A stretch of 64,000 bases of DNA from Heliopora coerulea (lineage: Eukaryota > Cnidaria > Anthozoa > Scleralcyonacea > Helioporidae). How positions within the stretch are numbered: the first letter of the stretch is position 1; each line of letters begins with the position of its first letter. This document shows, piece by piece, positions 20,296-35,200 of this stretch. The stretch is from contig JASJOG010000343.1 of assembly GCA_030142905.1 (NCBI GenBank), forward strand, positions 154,501-218,500, written 5' to 3'. The translations under genes and the position numbers were made by a program. Under the pieces are notes generated by a model. It did not search any database. It saw nothing but the letters and a program-made list of their open reading frames with translations, and was not told the DNA's origin.

Positions 20296-23200
20296 CTGAA
20301 ATTAGATGTAAAGGTTAATATCAAAAAATCTGAATGAACCTGCCTGCGTATTCTAAAAACACCGCAATGTTACCATCGCATGTACTGCCGCGTTCAAACA
20401 GTACACCAAGGCCTCACATACTTCCGGACCAAGATTATCGATGTTGAATTCAACGAATATTTGGCATTTACACTTCACCATATGAAATGGAATTTGTATT
20501 CGAGGAAAGAAGTTTTCGAGCGTCTGATTCATGTTTCAAGAACCAACTGGGACCATTCACGAAAAATGCAGCTTTTGGGCCTTCTGCTGGGAATCGAACC
20601 CACGGCCCTTCGAAACTAAAGCAACGCTCAGCTAGCTGAGTTCTGAAGGCCATTGCTGAAAGCTTGGCGATGAGTTCTGTAGTTTAATCGCGATAATGCC
20701 GGTGAAGAGAAGGGTATATTCAAAGAATAATTGGTACTTACACTCGACCAAAAGAAATGGGATCAACATTTGAGAAAGGAAGTTTTCGAATGTCAGAACT
20801 TAGGAGTTTTAAAACCAAATCAGGACCAGTTGGGGAAATATGTAATTCTACGGCTCTGCTTGTGAATAGAACATACAACCCAGCAAATCTACGCCGCGCT
20901 CCGCCAATTGAGCAACGAAGGTCGTTACAGCAAACACGCGGCCAAGATCTCGGCAACTGCCTTTGTAGCTCAGTCTGCAGAGCGTTCCACTAGATTGGCA
21001 AAGGTACACAGCCAGAGGCCCTAGAGTTGCATTTCTTTGCAACTGGTCCCGTCGGGTCTTAACACGTAAGATTCTGGGAGTTGAAAATTCCCTCCCTGAA
21101 ATTCAGATACCTTATCTGTAGTGAAAATGGGTTTCACCTGGTCTTGTTCAGGCCTGGGTCTAGGAAATCTGACTTGAAATTTTCACTGTTCGTATGGGTT
21201 TTACCAGTCAAATGGTCTACATTGGTGAACGAAAGCGTCCGGAAACCGATTTTTTAAAAATACTCAACGACAGACAGTAAAAATTCAATGTAAATAACCT
21301 TTAATCCCCACACTTCCTGTTCTTAAGGAAAATTGTCATTTCAGCATGTCTAAGTTAAGTGTTCAATACATAGTCGGGAGAAACGGGAACTTGTTTGTCT
21401 AGATAAAGTGATCCTAAATTCCAAACGACGTCGAAATTGGCGTCTTCAAGTATGTATATCAGAGCTTAGCTCGAAATACTGATATGGATCAACATCTCAT
21501 AAAATTATCGAGGCAAATAAAGCATGTTAAACGAAGTTCCACTAAAATTTAGCGGCCAACTTGCAACATTCGGTGAATACATTTAAATGGAACCTGATAT
21601 ATACATCTATTTACAGAGGTGATATATATCAGTGAGAAAAATGAAAGAACAGAAAGATTTGGGAACAATAAAAGTTTCAGGTAGCAAGTTAATCACTAAA
21701 AGAACAAACATAATGTCATTTAGGCGGTGACCGGACATTTTGCCGAAAGACATTTGGCCGAAAGACACTTTGCCGAACGGATATTTTGCCGACGGACATT
21801 TTGCCGATCGGACATTTTGTCGAACGGACAATATGACGAACGGACTTTTTACAGAAAAGACATTTTGCCGAACAGACGATTTGCCGAAAAAAGCGATATT
21901 TTGTGGAATATTTTTTCATCAAAAGAACACCCACGTTGTTTGTCAAATGCTTGGGAGATGACTCATTTTTCGCCTCTGAACACAACTACCATTGCGTGGG
22001 AATCGCAAATTCTCATGTGGGCCATTAGCGGTGCATAACCATAACGAAAATTTGTTTGTGTAGCGGATGACTCATTGATTTTTTGGTTTTTTAGCAGGTA
22101 ATTGGAACCACACTGGTGTTACAGTTGTGTAGTTGTGATTGTTCTAACGATTGGGAGTTGAAACTGTTAATGATGGAACTTTAAAACCGGCCTTAGGGTT
22201 TTACCGACAGTTAGATGGCTACGCAGATGGCCATGCAGTGTAGAGTTTAATAAAGAAGTATGTATGAATACAGAGAGAAAGAATAAAAGATGCGTAACAT
22301 TGTCTTGTGCATAAATATCTTGGAATTCTCATGTGGGCCATTAGCGGTGCATAACCATAACGAAAATTTGTTTGTGTAGCGGATGACTCATTTGTTTGGA
22401 ACGTGTTTTTACCTATATAAAGGCAACGGCGCAAGAACATTTTATTCTGGTAACATGGAATACATTCAAACTTCTCGGGGAAATCGTAAACTGCTTTACG
22501 AAGGTTATGTTTATGTTTTGGACAAGAAGAAAGAAGGATCGGCTTACTGGAGGTGCGAGAAACGTAAAGAATGCTCTGGCAGACTATCAACTCTAGCGAA
22601 CACATTATGGCATCAACCATCAGAACATTCTCACCCACCTGATCCAGCTCGCGTTTGTGAATTTAAGATTGAAGGATATTGTTAGTAAAATTGACACTTA
22701 CGAGAACACGATAATGTACTTACGGGATATTGCTCATAATCTGTAGAAACAATGTTTTAAACTAGGGATGCTTTTCATAAAATTTGTACATGTATATGCT
22801 TGACATTAATAAAAAATTGTGTAAAGTAAACCTTTACGTTTATGAATGATATTATTCTAATATGAAAATTTTTGGTATGTGCATGTCAAACTCAAAGAAT
22901 ATAAAAATTCACAAAATATCGCTTTTTTCGGCAGACGGTCTGTTCGGCAAAATGTCTTTTCTGTAAAAAGTCCGTTCGTCAAATTGTCCGTTCGACAAAA
23001 TGTCCGATCGGCAAAATGTCCGTCGGCAAAATATCCGTTCGGCAAAGTGTCTTTCGGCCAAATGTCTTTCGGCAAAGTGTCTTTCGGCAAAATGTCCGGG
23101 AACCCATTTAGGCAGGGTCTAAATTTGTAAATAAAGATATTACGACAACACTATGGTTGAAAAGTCATCAGCGATAGGAGAATGATCGAAAAGTTACGAA

Positions 23201-26200
23201 AAGGTTGAAATTACCAACCCTTTATTACTGATAACCCTTGAATTATTTCTTCATGCAATGTTACCTTTCAATTGTTGATTAGGGAAAAGCTATTCATCAG
23301 AAAACAAATGTTGGTAGTTTCAATTTTCTGATAACTTTTCAATGATTCACAGTTCTTCTGATGATTTTTTACTGATAGTGAGATTTGCGGTTTACACCGT
23401 CAATAATAAACTCAGCTCTTGCTAAATATGCGTGGGGGCAGGACCTATATTTCAAATGGGAAGAATCTACTCAACTCAACTCCGACAACAAACATTTTGT
23501 ACGACAATTTAGAGAATTGAATAACATGCAATCCCTCACGACGGCAAACAACTAAATGACACTTGATCATCCGGTTTTCATTCACTTAGACAGTGTCTTT
23601 TGTTTATGCTGTTGTGCTGCAGTCAAGAAGTTCCAATTAGCATCAAGTGTAGTTTAAATACATTATGTCTAAGCAGGAAGAGCAGTCGGGACGTTGTGAT
23701 CAAGAGTTCATCCCTTCCCTCGAAACGCCCAGAGTACACAGACCGAATGCTCGGATTAAAATTACACATGGTGTAATCCTCTAAGGGCCGGTTACGTGGA
23801 GGTAGGGTAACCTTTCTACAAGGGTTACCTCAGTCTATTGTCTTTCCGTATTTCGTGTACATGAGTGCTAGGGTGACCATACCAGTTTGGTAACCGTACC
23901 AGACGGGTTATGTTTTAGTTTAAAAGCGCACAAAATATAGCCCACTGTATTGTCAGGAATGGAAGACAAAACTGAACAAGCAAAATTGTCTGGCGTTAGC
24001 CAGAGTAAAATTGTCTGACGTTAGCCAGAGTAAAATTAAAAAATCGGGTACAGACCGGAAAGGAATAAAGGGTTAACGAGTGCAAGAGCTTGTGCTTACC
24101 GTGATTGACCGTGAGCACCGTCCTCGACTGTAATTTAACAAAGTCCTTTATGGGCAGCTGAGCATGGCTTACTTCATTCTTCAAAGCCAATTTGTGGCAC
24201 AGTCCCTAAAAAAATCACACCACAACCAGAGTAAATGACAAGAAAATGAAACAGAAAGTGAGGAAGCAATTTTGAGATGCATAATAAAATCATAAAAGTC
24301 ATAAAAATCAAAAAAGTATAAAGAGAGAAGATAAGGAAAGTGAGAACCAGAATCCGGTAGGGTATTCATGTGTCGCATTCTGGATACAGGATTAAGGTTA
24401 GATCATTTAAATTATCGTAGGTCGGGGCACAGTACTACTTCAGAGTAATACCTGGATTCGCGATGGTTTAAATCGCATGGCGGTGAAGGAGAGTGTACTA
24501 AATACTACAAGTTTTTAACAGGTCTGGCTTACCTTATGATGGTTATGGTCCACTAGACCTCCGATTACGTAGACTTTTGACATATCGATATCTGAATCAG
24601 GGAGACATAACTTTAGGGTGTAATATTAGCTATAACATAACGTGCAAGTTTGTTACGTAGCATTTTTCATGGCCGGACATTTTGCCGAAAGACACTTTGC
24701 CGAAAGACATCCTGCCGAAAGACATTTGGCCGAACGGACATTTTGCCGACGGACAGTTTGTCTAATGGACTTCCTGCCGAAAAGACTTCTTGTCGAAAAG
24801 ACATTTTGCCGAATGGACAATTTGCCGAATGGACAATTTGCCGAATGGACAATTTGCCGAATGGACAATTTGCCGAATGGACAATTTGCCGAATGGACAA
24901 TTTGCCGAATGGACAATTTGCCGAATGGACAATTTGCCGAATGGACAATTTGCCGAATGGACAATTTGCCGAATGGACAATTTGCCGAATGGACAATTTG
25001 CCGAATGGACAATTTGCCGAATGGACAATTTGTTGAATGGACAAATTGCCGAATAGACAATTTGCCGAATAGACAATTTGCTGAAGGGACAATTTGCCGA
25101 ATAGACAATTTGCTGAAGGGACAATTTGCCGAATGGACAATTTGCCGAATGGACAAGTTCTCGTAAGTGTGATACAAGTAATTAGATTTGACACATTCAT
25201 GTGATACAAGTAATTAGATTTGACACATCTAAAGACGCGATTAAAATTACAAGTCAACGGGCAATTTACAAAAGTCGGATCAGATAACTAGAACTACCAG
25301 AGTACTTTGCCAATATTCTTTTTCCTTACCTTTTCCTTTCCTTGCAAATGATGTCCTACATAATGGTTATTTTACATAATGGTTACATTAAAATCGTCTA
25401 TTGTGCGACGTTTAAACGGCCGTCCTAAGCGAACCTTTAAGAAAAGCTTGATAAGAAAATACGTCCATTTTCAAAATGTCTTTTCGGCAAGAAGTCTTTT
25501 CGGCAAGAAGTCTTTTCGGCAAGAAGTCCATTCGACAAACTGACTGTTCGTCAAACTGTCCATCGGTAAAATGTCCGTTCGGCAAAATGTCTTTAGGCAG
25601 GATGTCTTTCGGCAAAATGTCCGGGTACCGCATTTTTAGGTTATCGGTGATATTCAGCAGACACTCACATAAAGAACTGGACATTCCAAAATGCCATGTC
25701 AACAAAGACTGCTATACGTCGATATAAGTTGTGGATGTAGGAGCTTGAAGATATCTTAGATGTTCGATGAGCATTCATGCATCAAGGCCTAACATCAGAA
25801 AAACGTTATCTGAGCCCCAGACGGGGATCAAACCCGCAACCTTCTGATTACCAGTGAAACGCTCTAATCACTGAGCTACCGACACTGAGATTGCAAGCTC
25901 AGGTGCAAATTCGACATATGTGTCGCCGATTCGATCACCGTCTGGGGCTCAGAAATCGTTTTTCTGAGGTTCCGGCTTGACGAAGGGTCACAGACCATCT
26001 AAGATATCTCCAAGCTCCCACCTTCACAACATATAATTTTATCGAGTTAAGATCATTAACATATCATGGCTGTCGCTTGGGCAGCATATAGGTCGAACTT
26101 GTACCAGGGCTCGCCCTCTGAGTCTCGGTGGGTTAATGGTTAAAGCGTCTCACCGGTCATCAGAATGTTGCGAGTTCGATCCCCGTCTGGGGGTCAGAAA

Positions 26201-29200
26201 ACGTTTTTCCGAGGTTAGGGTTTGACGAACGTTCATCGATCATAACGAGTGCCTAGGTGAACCTAAAGATCAAATTGTCTAAAGCCAGATAAGTTGTAAG
26301 AAAACAAAACAGCGATGGCTGCTAAAACACCAAATACCCAATCACTACAATTTTCCTTACAGTGTAACCAAGACAGTTCCTTAGTTTCAAGAGAGATAAC
26401 ATCGCTGTGTTTTACCTTTCCTAAGTATCGTAATGAGAGGAAAAATGGGACTCGTCTGGTATTACACTCGGTTGATCATAAACCTTTTTATATAATACTT
26501 TACCAAAACTAAAGGTATAAGAATTAGGAGAGCTCTAAACGTAATCGGAGAATTATAACTGGCGACATACACTAACTCTCTTTCCTTACTGCCAATTTCT
26601 GCTCAACCACAACCACGTGACTAAAGTAAAATCTCAAAAACTAGTAAGCTAACTCCTTACAGCCAGTACTAGGATTAGATGAAAGCAGCCTCAACAGACC
26701 AACACGCCAATGCAGGTGAATTGAAAAGCGTATGCTTATGTTCACTTTAAATTTATGATAATTTTATTTTTCACGTGCTGTTTTTTTTTTCTGACAAACT
26801 CTCGTCTCTACGGACATTGCACTCTTGTTTGTTAGGACAAAAAAGAAAACTGTCAAACAGAAAACGAACTTTAGTTTAAATAAGTTCGTGGTATTACGTA
26901 GTGTCTTATTGCGTCGAAGAAATTTCTTTTCTTAAGTAGACTATTTCTTCCACAGTTCAATCTAACCATAAACTTTTACTTTACCTTCCAACACATTTTC
27001 TGAGTCTGACGACAGATAGACAACATTATCTTTCTCGAACACATCTAAATACCCTTCAGTTCTGATGTGAATCTGCCAAATTCAAAAGGGACTTCAAAAT
27101 ACGTCAAAAATATTGCGAACTACGTTCAATATTACCATACCAAATGCCATAGGAAAAATAAATTTATTGAAAAATAAAAACATTCCAGATGATACTTCTT
27201 TTCAAATTATTATGTTGTAATACAGAAGTGTCTCTTTTTAAGAGGGCACGCGTGCATCAATCGAGAAATGATAATGAACATCCACATGAATATAAAGATT
27301 GTTCGATAAAAGGTTACCATCTTCATCGGTCTTAATTTCTTTTGGGAGTATATTGCAGAAGAAATCTAACGTAAAAATTAAGTTTTAGAATTTCTTGGGT
27401 TTTATAGTTTTACTATAAAATTTACCACCCTCAGTAAAAACGTTTAATACCAATTTTTCCCGCGCATATTATTGTCCGTCAGAGCATAGTTATTGATGGT
27501 TGTCCAACACCGTTCACCAAATACGACTTGTTCTGTTTGTAAATAACTACGACTTGTTCGTGAACAGCGTTAACTTATTATCAGAATTTTTGTATGCATG
27601 TGATCAATCGACTCTTAATATATAGTTGAAATGGGTCTGTTTGTTGAATTTGTACGAGTCACGCAAAACGTAAGCAGTATACATTTGACCAATGAAAACT
27701 GATGCGTAACGTGCCTTTTGTCAATTATTTTAAGGAAAATTTAGTTGCATACATCAGCATGTTGCATAAATCATGCCATCAAGGCTTTTTGCTTTTTATT
27801 TGTGACATTGATAAATTTGTACCAAACTCAACAGCAACGCTGTAATTCAGATTTCGTTCATCATTAATTTGTCGACATTTTAAGGCATTGAAAATTTCCG
27901 TCGCCTTTGTATTCCACGGTATTTATATTTATTTTAACAGTTTTTACATGGTTTTATATGCATACCGAACGAATAGACCTTTTGATGGATACTAGTGCAC
28001 AGGATTAACAAGAAAATGACCGAATGCACACGAAGCAGGCCATCCTCTTGACAATGGTATGTATGAGTAGGTTAAACCAGGTTTGGTACAAGCTTTCCAC
28101 GTGAATTCACGCGATAACTAGGGAAGAGGTTAGATGGTGATACAAAACGCACTCTGCGCTAGTTCATTTGAGTGTTGGCTCTAATCTCGATTCCTTCTAC
28201 TTACATCCCAATTCTGGTACTCGTGATAAACTTTTTCCATAATGGTTTTACTGTGTCCACCAAAACGTGTCAAATAAAACTAAACAAAAGCAAGCCGCTT
28301 AAGAAAGGATAGGAAAGAGAACTGTCGCATGAACGAATAAGGATTGGTTACTGATTCAATTCCAAAATTTAACCAACTACTGGACATTCTCACGAATAAC
28401 TAGTTACCTGCACTGGTTTGCTTGCCTTTCTGTTAGCAGAATAACACGATTTTACTTGTTTAAGAAGCTTCTTAATCGACTAAAAATTAACAAAGCGCAA
28501 TTTAATCGTACACTTGACGACATCCATGGTTCCAAGTTTGATAACGTAACGTCTTCCTTGTCTCCAGTGGTTCTGATGACCACCAAAAACGGTTGCAATC
28601 GCACAAACCTTCGTATCAGAAATGAAATGGTTGGTCTTGTTGAAAACTCGTGAAACAGCTTTGCCAACATTGTTCCTTACAGAGTGTATAGAGAGAACTT
28701 GACGTTATGGTCGCCATGCTGGAGTTAACTCCTTATAACAAAGAGATTTAGATCATCATCTTTTGTTCGGTTCACCAATATGGCCACCACGCCATTTATT
28801 ATTTGATTTCTTGGGGACTGAATGCAGTCCCTCTACCTGTCCGAGAGAAGACCACGGGTTTCGCCCATGAGGAGTTCACTGGATATTAGACAAGATAGAT
28901 CGCAAATGTTTCAAACAGCATTATGAAAGGAATAGCAGCTAGACTTAGTTTTATACGAAAAGGAGTATGAAACCACTTTCAGAGAATTCTACAGAAAAGG
29001 TTCGTTTAGTCTTTACATTTCATCCTTTCAACTATAAAGTTTGGGATATCATCACTCGCAATTTCAGCATCTTGAAAAATTATTCCGAGACGTCGTCTAT
29101 TTTCAGCGATAATCCATTGATTTCCTTTCGGCGCAACAACACCATTCGAGATTGCTCATTGCCCTTAAACAAGAATCATCATTACCAGCTGGCTGTCGAG

Positions 29201-32200
29201 CTCGCTATCACACTCGTGCTTTTTTTTGGTCAAACCACCGTCATTGGTGGACCTAAATCTAATTTTGTTGTTTGCCATAATTTCACATGCACCTCCTCTA
29301 TTGCATATCCTGAAGTAAATGCATAAGCTCTACATCGATGAGACTGGCCGACGTCTCTCTGACAGGTTTGCCAAACATCGTTCCATAAGAAACAACGATG
29401 TTGACAAGCCTGTCGCCCGACATTTCAATAGCACTAATCATTCTATTGCGAAGTTTCTGTCGTTTCACTCATCTCCGCTAGCTAGGAACCACTTTTTCCT
29501 ATGGATTCAACGAACCTTAGGGTTAGGATTAGGATCCTAATCCTAATCCTAACCGTAACCGTAACAATAACAATCAAGATCATTCTGAAGATTAAGATTA
29601 TTGATATTTCATGATTACCCTGAATCTTAGGTGAGAAGATATCACGTAAATAAAATATATAATTTTTCAGTCCCAGTCTCTACACGGTTACCTAACCTCA
29701 GTGAGTACTGTCTAGTGCGTACCTCTTGTTTCTGACTTCATTTTACAGTAAACATATTTCCATTCCCCTGGGGTCTCTGGTGATTTCACCCAATGCCGGT
29801 TAGCTAATCGTCGTTATAACGAGCAAATGACTTCCTTGTCGGTACCTAGTTGTTGATTTTTTTGTTTTGGTTTCTCACATTGCATTGGTTAACTTTTTGT
29901 CGCATGACTCCTTATCAAATAAAACCTCGTCAAGTTGTTATTCCTGTTTCAGAACACGTTCCTATCTCTGACGAAGGGCGTTTTGTTCGGTTACAAACAT
30001 TTCAGCTTTTTACATTATTACACATTGTCTACGCAGCGTCCTATTTTTATATCAGTGAATTAAGTCGGGTTAGACTTCTAATTCCCCGAACTCAATTACA
30101 TGCAATTAATACGGGATATTAACTCTTTAGCGGCCAATTCGTTTTGAGGTCTTGTAGTCAATCCACTTAAAATGAGATTCAGCGTGATATCTTCCATCAA
30201 GACGGAGAGAAGTGTCTCAGATGAAAGGACACTGGAGTATTCTGCAAATATATGGCAAATAGTAATGCACCCATAATCTAGGAGCCCATGAGCGGGAGGA
30301 CCGGTGTGGGTGAGACTCTGCACAGACTGCTCACGTGACCTCACTGTTCTCTTGAGCAGGGTAAAGGGAGGAACACAGACGGGGGACCCTTTTGCTCACT
30401 TGTTTGGCCATTTTTAACTAAGTTAAAACTAACAAATTTGAAACTGTGTTGGTCACTTGATTTGTCAATTCGTTATTGATGAAAACGCGAACAAAGGTAG
30501 GGTCGTACACGACCCTACTGCCTGGCTAAGTTTTCATCTTCGTATGTATCGAACAGATCATCAAAGATACTATAGATATCGCAAAATGAAAATTAATTTG
30601 TTCGTCCAAAATCTACTTACATTTTCATCCATAAACTCGTCAAACGCCATATCAATGGCTATTTTTACTGGAAGGGCCTCGGCGCAATCCATTGTTTTTT
30701 GCTTTTTTCGTCTTGCAGCTAAACCAATATAATCGAATAAGCAAGAGGACTTAACTATAAGACAATTAGATATTCCAAAGAATAAGGTCATCTTGGAATT
30801 CACGTTCAGAGTCAATAACAAGACGAAACTTTGGTTGGGACTGTAATATTTCGACTTAATATCATCAATCATCATCTTCATCAATCATTTATTTAACCAC
30901 GTAACATCCTAAGAGCTAAATTAAGCTCGTTCAAAATACGTACGTGGATTTAAAAGTACAAAAATTAATAAAATATTAAACTTAACAAAAGTTACAAGCC
31001 ATTATACTTATCAATAAGATACAATTTAAAAACAATTAAATATACTATATTTACAATAAGAAGAGTATTCATCATTACATAATTACTATGTAAAGTTACT
31101 TAACAAAGTAATTACCTAAAATTTAATATCATTAACTTTTCTCATAAATGTCTTGAGGCTTTCCTGTCTTAAATCGGTTTTCAATAAGTTCCATGTGTTT
31201 ACTACCGTAAACGTATACGAATTCTTCATCCATTTAAGATTATACCAAGGCAGACTTAAATTAACCCCACTACCTCTTAAATGATAGTTTGACTCCTTAA
31301 ATGTAAAAAAATTACGTATATACCTAGGGCCATGGCAGTACAAGGACTTGTAAAGCAATACAAGTGATTGATAAATTCTTCTGTGCTCTAAAGTATTCAT
31401 ATTTGCTATGCTAAGCAACTCTTCATACGATGTTGATCTTCTATATCTTAGAAGGGACCTCAAAATATAAAAATTTGCATCTTCAATTCTTTTTACTTGA
31501 GTTCTACCAACGCCTAATAGGAGGGGGTTACAATATTCGAAATGAGGCAACACAAAAGCTTTATAAAGACGTATCATCACAACAGTTGGCACTAAACGGT
31601 TAATGCGTCTTAGAGCTGATGATTTAGTATATGCTTTCTTTAACTGCAGCGAAACATGCTCTTTAAATGTCAAGTGTAACCCCAAGAATCTTAATTGATC
31701 CTTGAGTCTCTACCTTATTACCATTCAAAGCAAGATCATATTCATAAGAACACGGCCTGATAGGCAGTGCTTGAGTCTTATCGTTATTAATTTGTAGACA
31801 ATTATGATCAAACCGAAAAGATAACAGTCTCGGTTCAGAGTTCATTATAAACTGCAGAACAGTAGAAGTGTCAGAGAAATATCCCGTTGTATCATCAGCA
31901 TACAATCTCAGTGACATGTTTGGAACAAAAAAGTTCAAGTCATTAATGAAGGTATTAAACAATAAAGGTCCCAGGAGGGACCCTTGCGGAACTCCCACTA
32001 TAATATCCCGATAACTGGAGCATATGCCTTGCACTTTTACCCGCTGCCTACGGCCTAGAAGATAAGAAGACATTAATTTCAAAGCAGACGACGAAAGCCC
32101 ATATGCCTTCAACTTTGCCAGTAGAAGACTGTGGTTAATAGAATCAAAAGCCTTGCTAAGATCTACCGCTATTGCGATCACTGCCTCTCAGTTGTCTAAA

Positions 32201-35200
32201 CTTCTCCTCCAATTTTCAGTCATTTTCAGAAGAGCGGTGCCGCATGAGTGTTGTTTTAGGAATCCGGACAAGTTCAAAGAAAGGTAGTTGTTTAAGGCTG
32301 GGTATATTTGATCAAACAAGATTTTCTCGCAAATTTTCGAAAGCATAGTGAAAATCGACACAGGACTACAATTCCCTTTGTACGTATCCTCTTGTTTTTT
32401 AAAAATTGGAGTTATGTTACTGGTTTTCCACTCCAATGGCCAGGTTTGATTTGCGATGAAATAATTTATTAACTTGGTTACTTCCTCTGCCAGCACCGGT
32501 GCTGAGAGACGAAGTAAGCGAGGAGATATTCTATCCACCCCAACAGTCTTCATTGGATTTAAATTATTGATTATCTCACGCACATAGCTAGAATTAACAG
32601 GCTCAAAATTAAAATTGTCCATTGATTCATTCTCTGTAATCAGCTTAATACTCAGATGGTCGGCAAAATCCTCTGGTTTCAAAGACTCATCCACCTGTAC
32701 CACATTTGAAAAATGGTCATTAAAGACCTCAGCCACATCACTTGGTTCCACAATAACACTACCGTTCTCAACAAGAATAATACTACTCTGTTTACTCCCT
32801 GCCAAATTAGGAAGCAGAGGTTTCATTTTATGCCAAAATTCTCCCGGGTTCTTGGATGATGTAGCTACGTTAGAACAAAATTCCTTGACACATTTACGTT
32901 TGAGTGATGTGACTTTATTGCGTAGTATTTTATAGGCCTCCCATGTCTCAAGCGAAGGATGTCTTCTGTTACGCTTAAACAACCTGTTCCAGAAAGATAT
33001 TTCTTTCTGGATTTCAGGTGATATCCATGGCAAATGATCTCCTCGCAGCCATTTTTTCTTTATCGGGGCATGTTGATCAAGAATGTTCTTAAAAAGGGTA
33101 CTCCAATGGGACCACACATCATCCGCATTGTCATAGGCATAGGCTGTTCCCCAAGGGACCTCATTGAGGTCGGACAAAAATGCGGCAAGGTTGAAATTCT
33201 TAAGGCTACGATGTTCAACAAAGCGCGGTCTTGGGCGCCGTATCTTGTTTTTTCTTACAACAAAAATCAGGTCATGATCACTGACACCAAGATGTAAAGT
33301 GCCAGAAGTTGCATAACGATCATGATGGCTACTTAAAGCAACATCAATAAAACTTTTGTGTTACTTGCAACACGTGTTGGCTCAAGAATGTTGTTTACAA
33401 GACAAAACCGCTCACAAAAATCAACCAAGCGACGGTTAGGAATACGTACTTCAGTAGCATTGTGATATAAGTCCATATTAAAATCGCCGAGGAGAAGCAA
33501 TTCTTTCTTTGAATTATACATTGCTTCTGCAACAGTGGACAAGGATGCTAGAAAATCTTCTTCTTTACACCTCCCAGGCAACCTGTAGCAGGCACAAACA
33601 ACGTCTTGCACGTCAAGACAAATTGATTCAACATCAACAGGTTCTAGTTTAGTTCTCCTGTACACTGACAAACCAGCTTTAATATAAGCCATAAGGCTCC
33701 CACCATCTTTTTTATGGTCTTTACGAATTATTCGATAACCTGACTGCGAGAGAAGGGTTGGATCCTTGGACAGAATCTTGAGTTTTGAAGATGACGTTAT
33801 TCTTCGATATATTTTTTATCTAATACTTTTTGAAGTTATCGACTGGTCATGGTTTTAAGATAACTTAACCATATTATATTTAATTTAACAGGATATATTA
33901 TTTAGATTTGTGAATTTTATGAATTTCATCGGTATTATTAGGCTACAACGCCAATAAATTAAATCTTGCTTCCGCAAGATTCCTTGGCTACTAATATTTA
34001 CAACTTTCTCAGGTTGATCTACGTTTCTTCTAAACTGCATGTTTCACGCAAGGAAGTATAGCATGTTGCCAACTGGGAACTCTAGTCCTTCTACCAGCAA
34101 GCTTGGCTTCAATGAATAACATCATATAACTGATTGGCTGATGCAGTGTTTACACCTGAAAACACTACAGTTTCCGCTCAGCAACAGTTTCTTACAATAG
34201 ATGATCGATGAACGTTCGTCAAGCCTTGACCTAACGATTTCTGTGTTTCAGACAGGGATCGAACCCGCAACCTTGCGCTATCCGGTGAGGAGGGTGCGGG
34301 TTCGATCACCGTCTGGGGCTCAGAAATCGTTTTTCGATGAATCGAAAACGAACGTTCATCGATCATATAAGATATCCCCAAGCTCTAACATCTACAACAT
34401 ATATCAAGTTTCTTACGTCCAATATATTGACTGAAACTTAGCTAAAGTGTGAAGACATGTCACAACAAATCAAAGTTGTAGTACGTCAGATCTGGTATTC
34501 TCAAATATATTAACAGCTACCATAAAAAATTATGAAATTCTTTAAGTCTCTTTAAATTGCCTGTATTTCATCTGCGAACGGTTCGAATCACCGTTGTTTT
34601 TCGGCACAACTTCAAGTCACTGAAAATTTTTTACAATATACCAAGGATGCGATCTTATGTTGTTCTACTAATCAATATCCCCCCAAAATATTTGGCAGTT
34701 GAACTCGATCACATTGAATAACTGCCGGATCAATTTAAGTATTGTCTCCTCATTCTTTCTTCGTTCTTTTAAAACACGAAAAAGATGTACACCCATGGGT
34801 TAGGGTTACGGTTTTTGGGTCAGGGTTAGGGTTAAAATTAGGGTTAGGGTTGATGCACATTATCGGGGTTTTTAAAGAACGAAGAATCATTGGGGGGACT
34901 ATACTTAAATTGATTCATACACTCATTACTTCAACGCGGCATTACCACAATTTTAAGTATAGAACTCATGAGGATGCTCTCGGCAACAGCCTATGTAGCT
35001 CATCTGGCAGGATACATAGCACTACATCAACACGGTTAAGCATGACGCCTCAGAGTTAACGTTTTTGAAGCTGGACCCGGTTGGATCTCAAAAATCTAAG
35101 ATTCTGATGTTTGAAAGGTTTTCTTCATCATACATAAAACCCAGCTCGTGAGTATGACTGGTAATCATTTGTGCAGGTTTAACATGATAAGAGCTTTAAG

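Noticed and set aside
22383..22685. Host FLYWCH gene exon
   Set aside because: It lies entirely between the MULE ends and target duplications, so it is transposon cargo or transposase residue.
24807..25160. CRISPR array
   Set aside because: Units are contiguous 16-base copies with no unique spacers, inside a transposon in an animal gene intron.
24642..25257. Long open frames on both strands (up to 196 codons) with 16-residue repeats
   Set aside because: They follow from a 16-base tandem unit lacking stops; the peptides have no other support and occur on both strands at once.
28452..28670. Minus open frame of 72 codons overlapping TRMT10 exon 4
   Set aside because: The exon is read in another frame with matching splice signals and family motif; this frame has neither.
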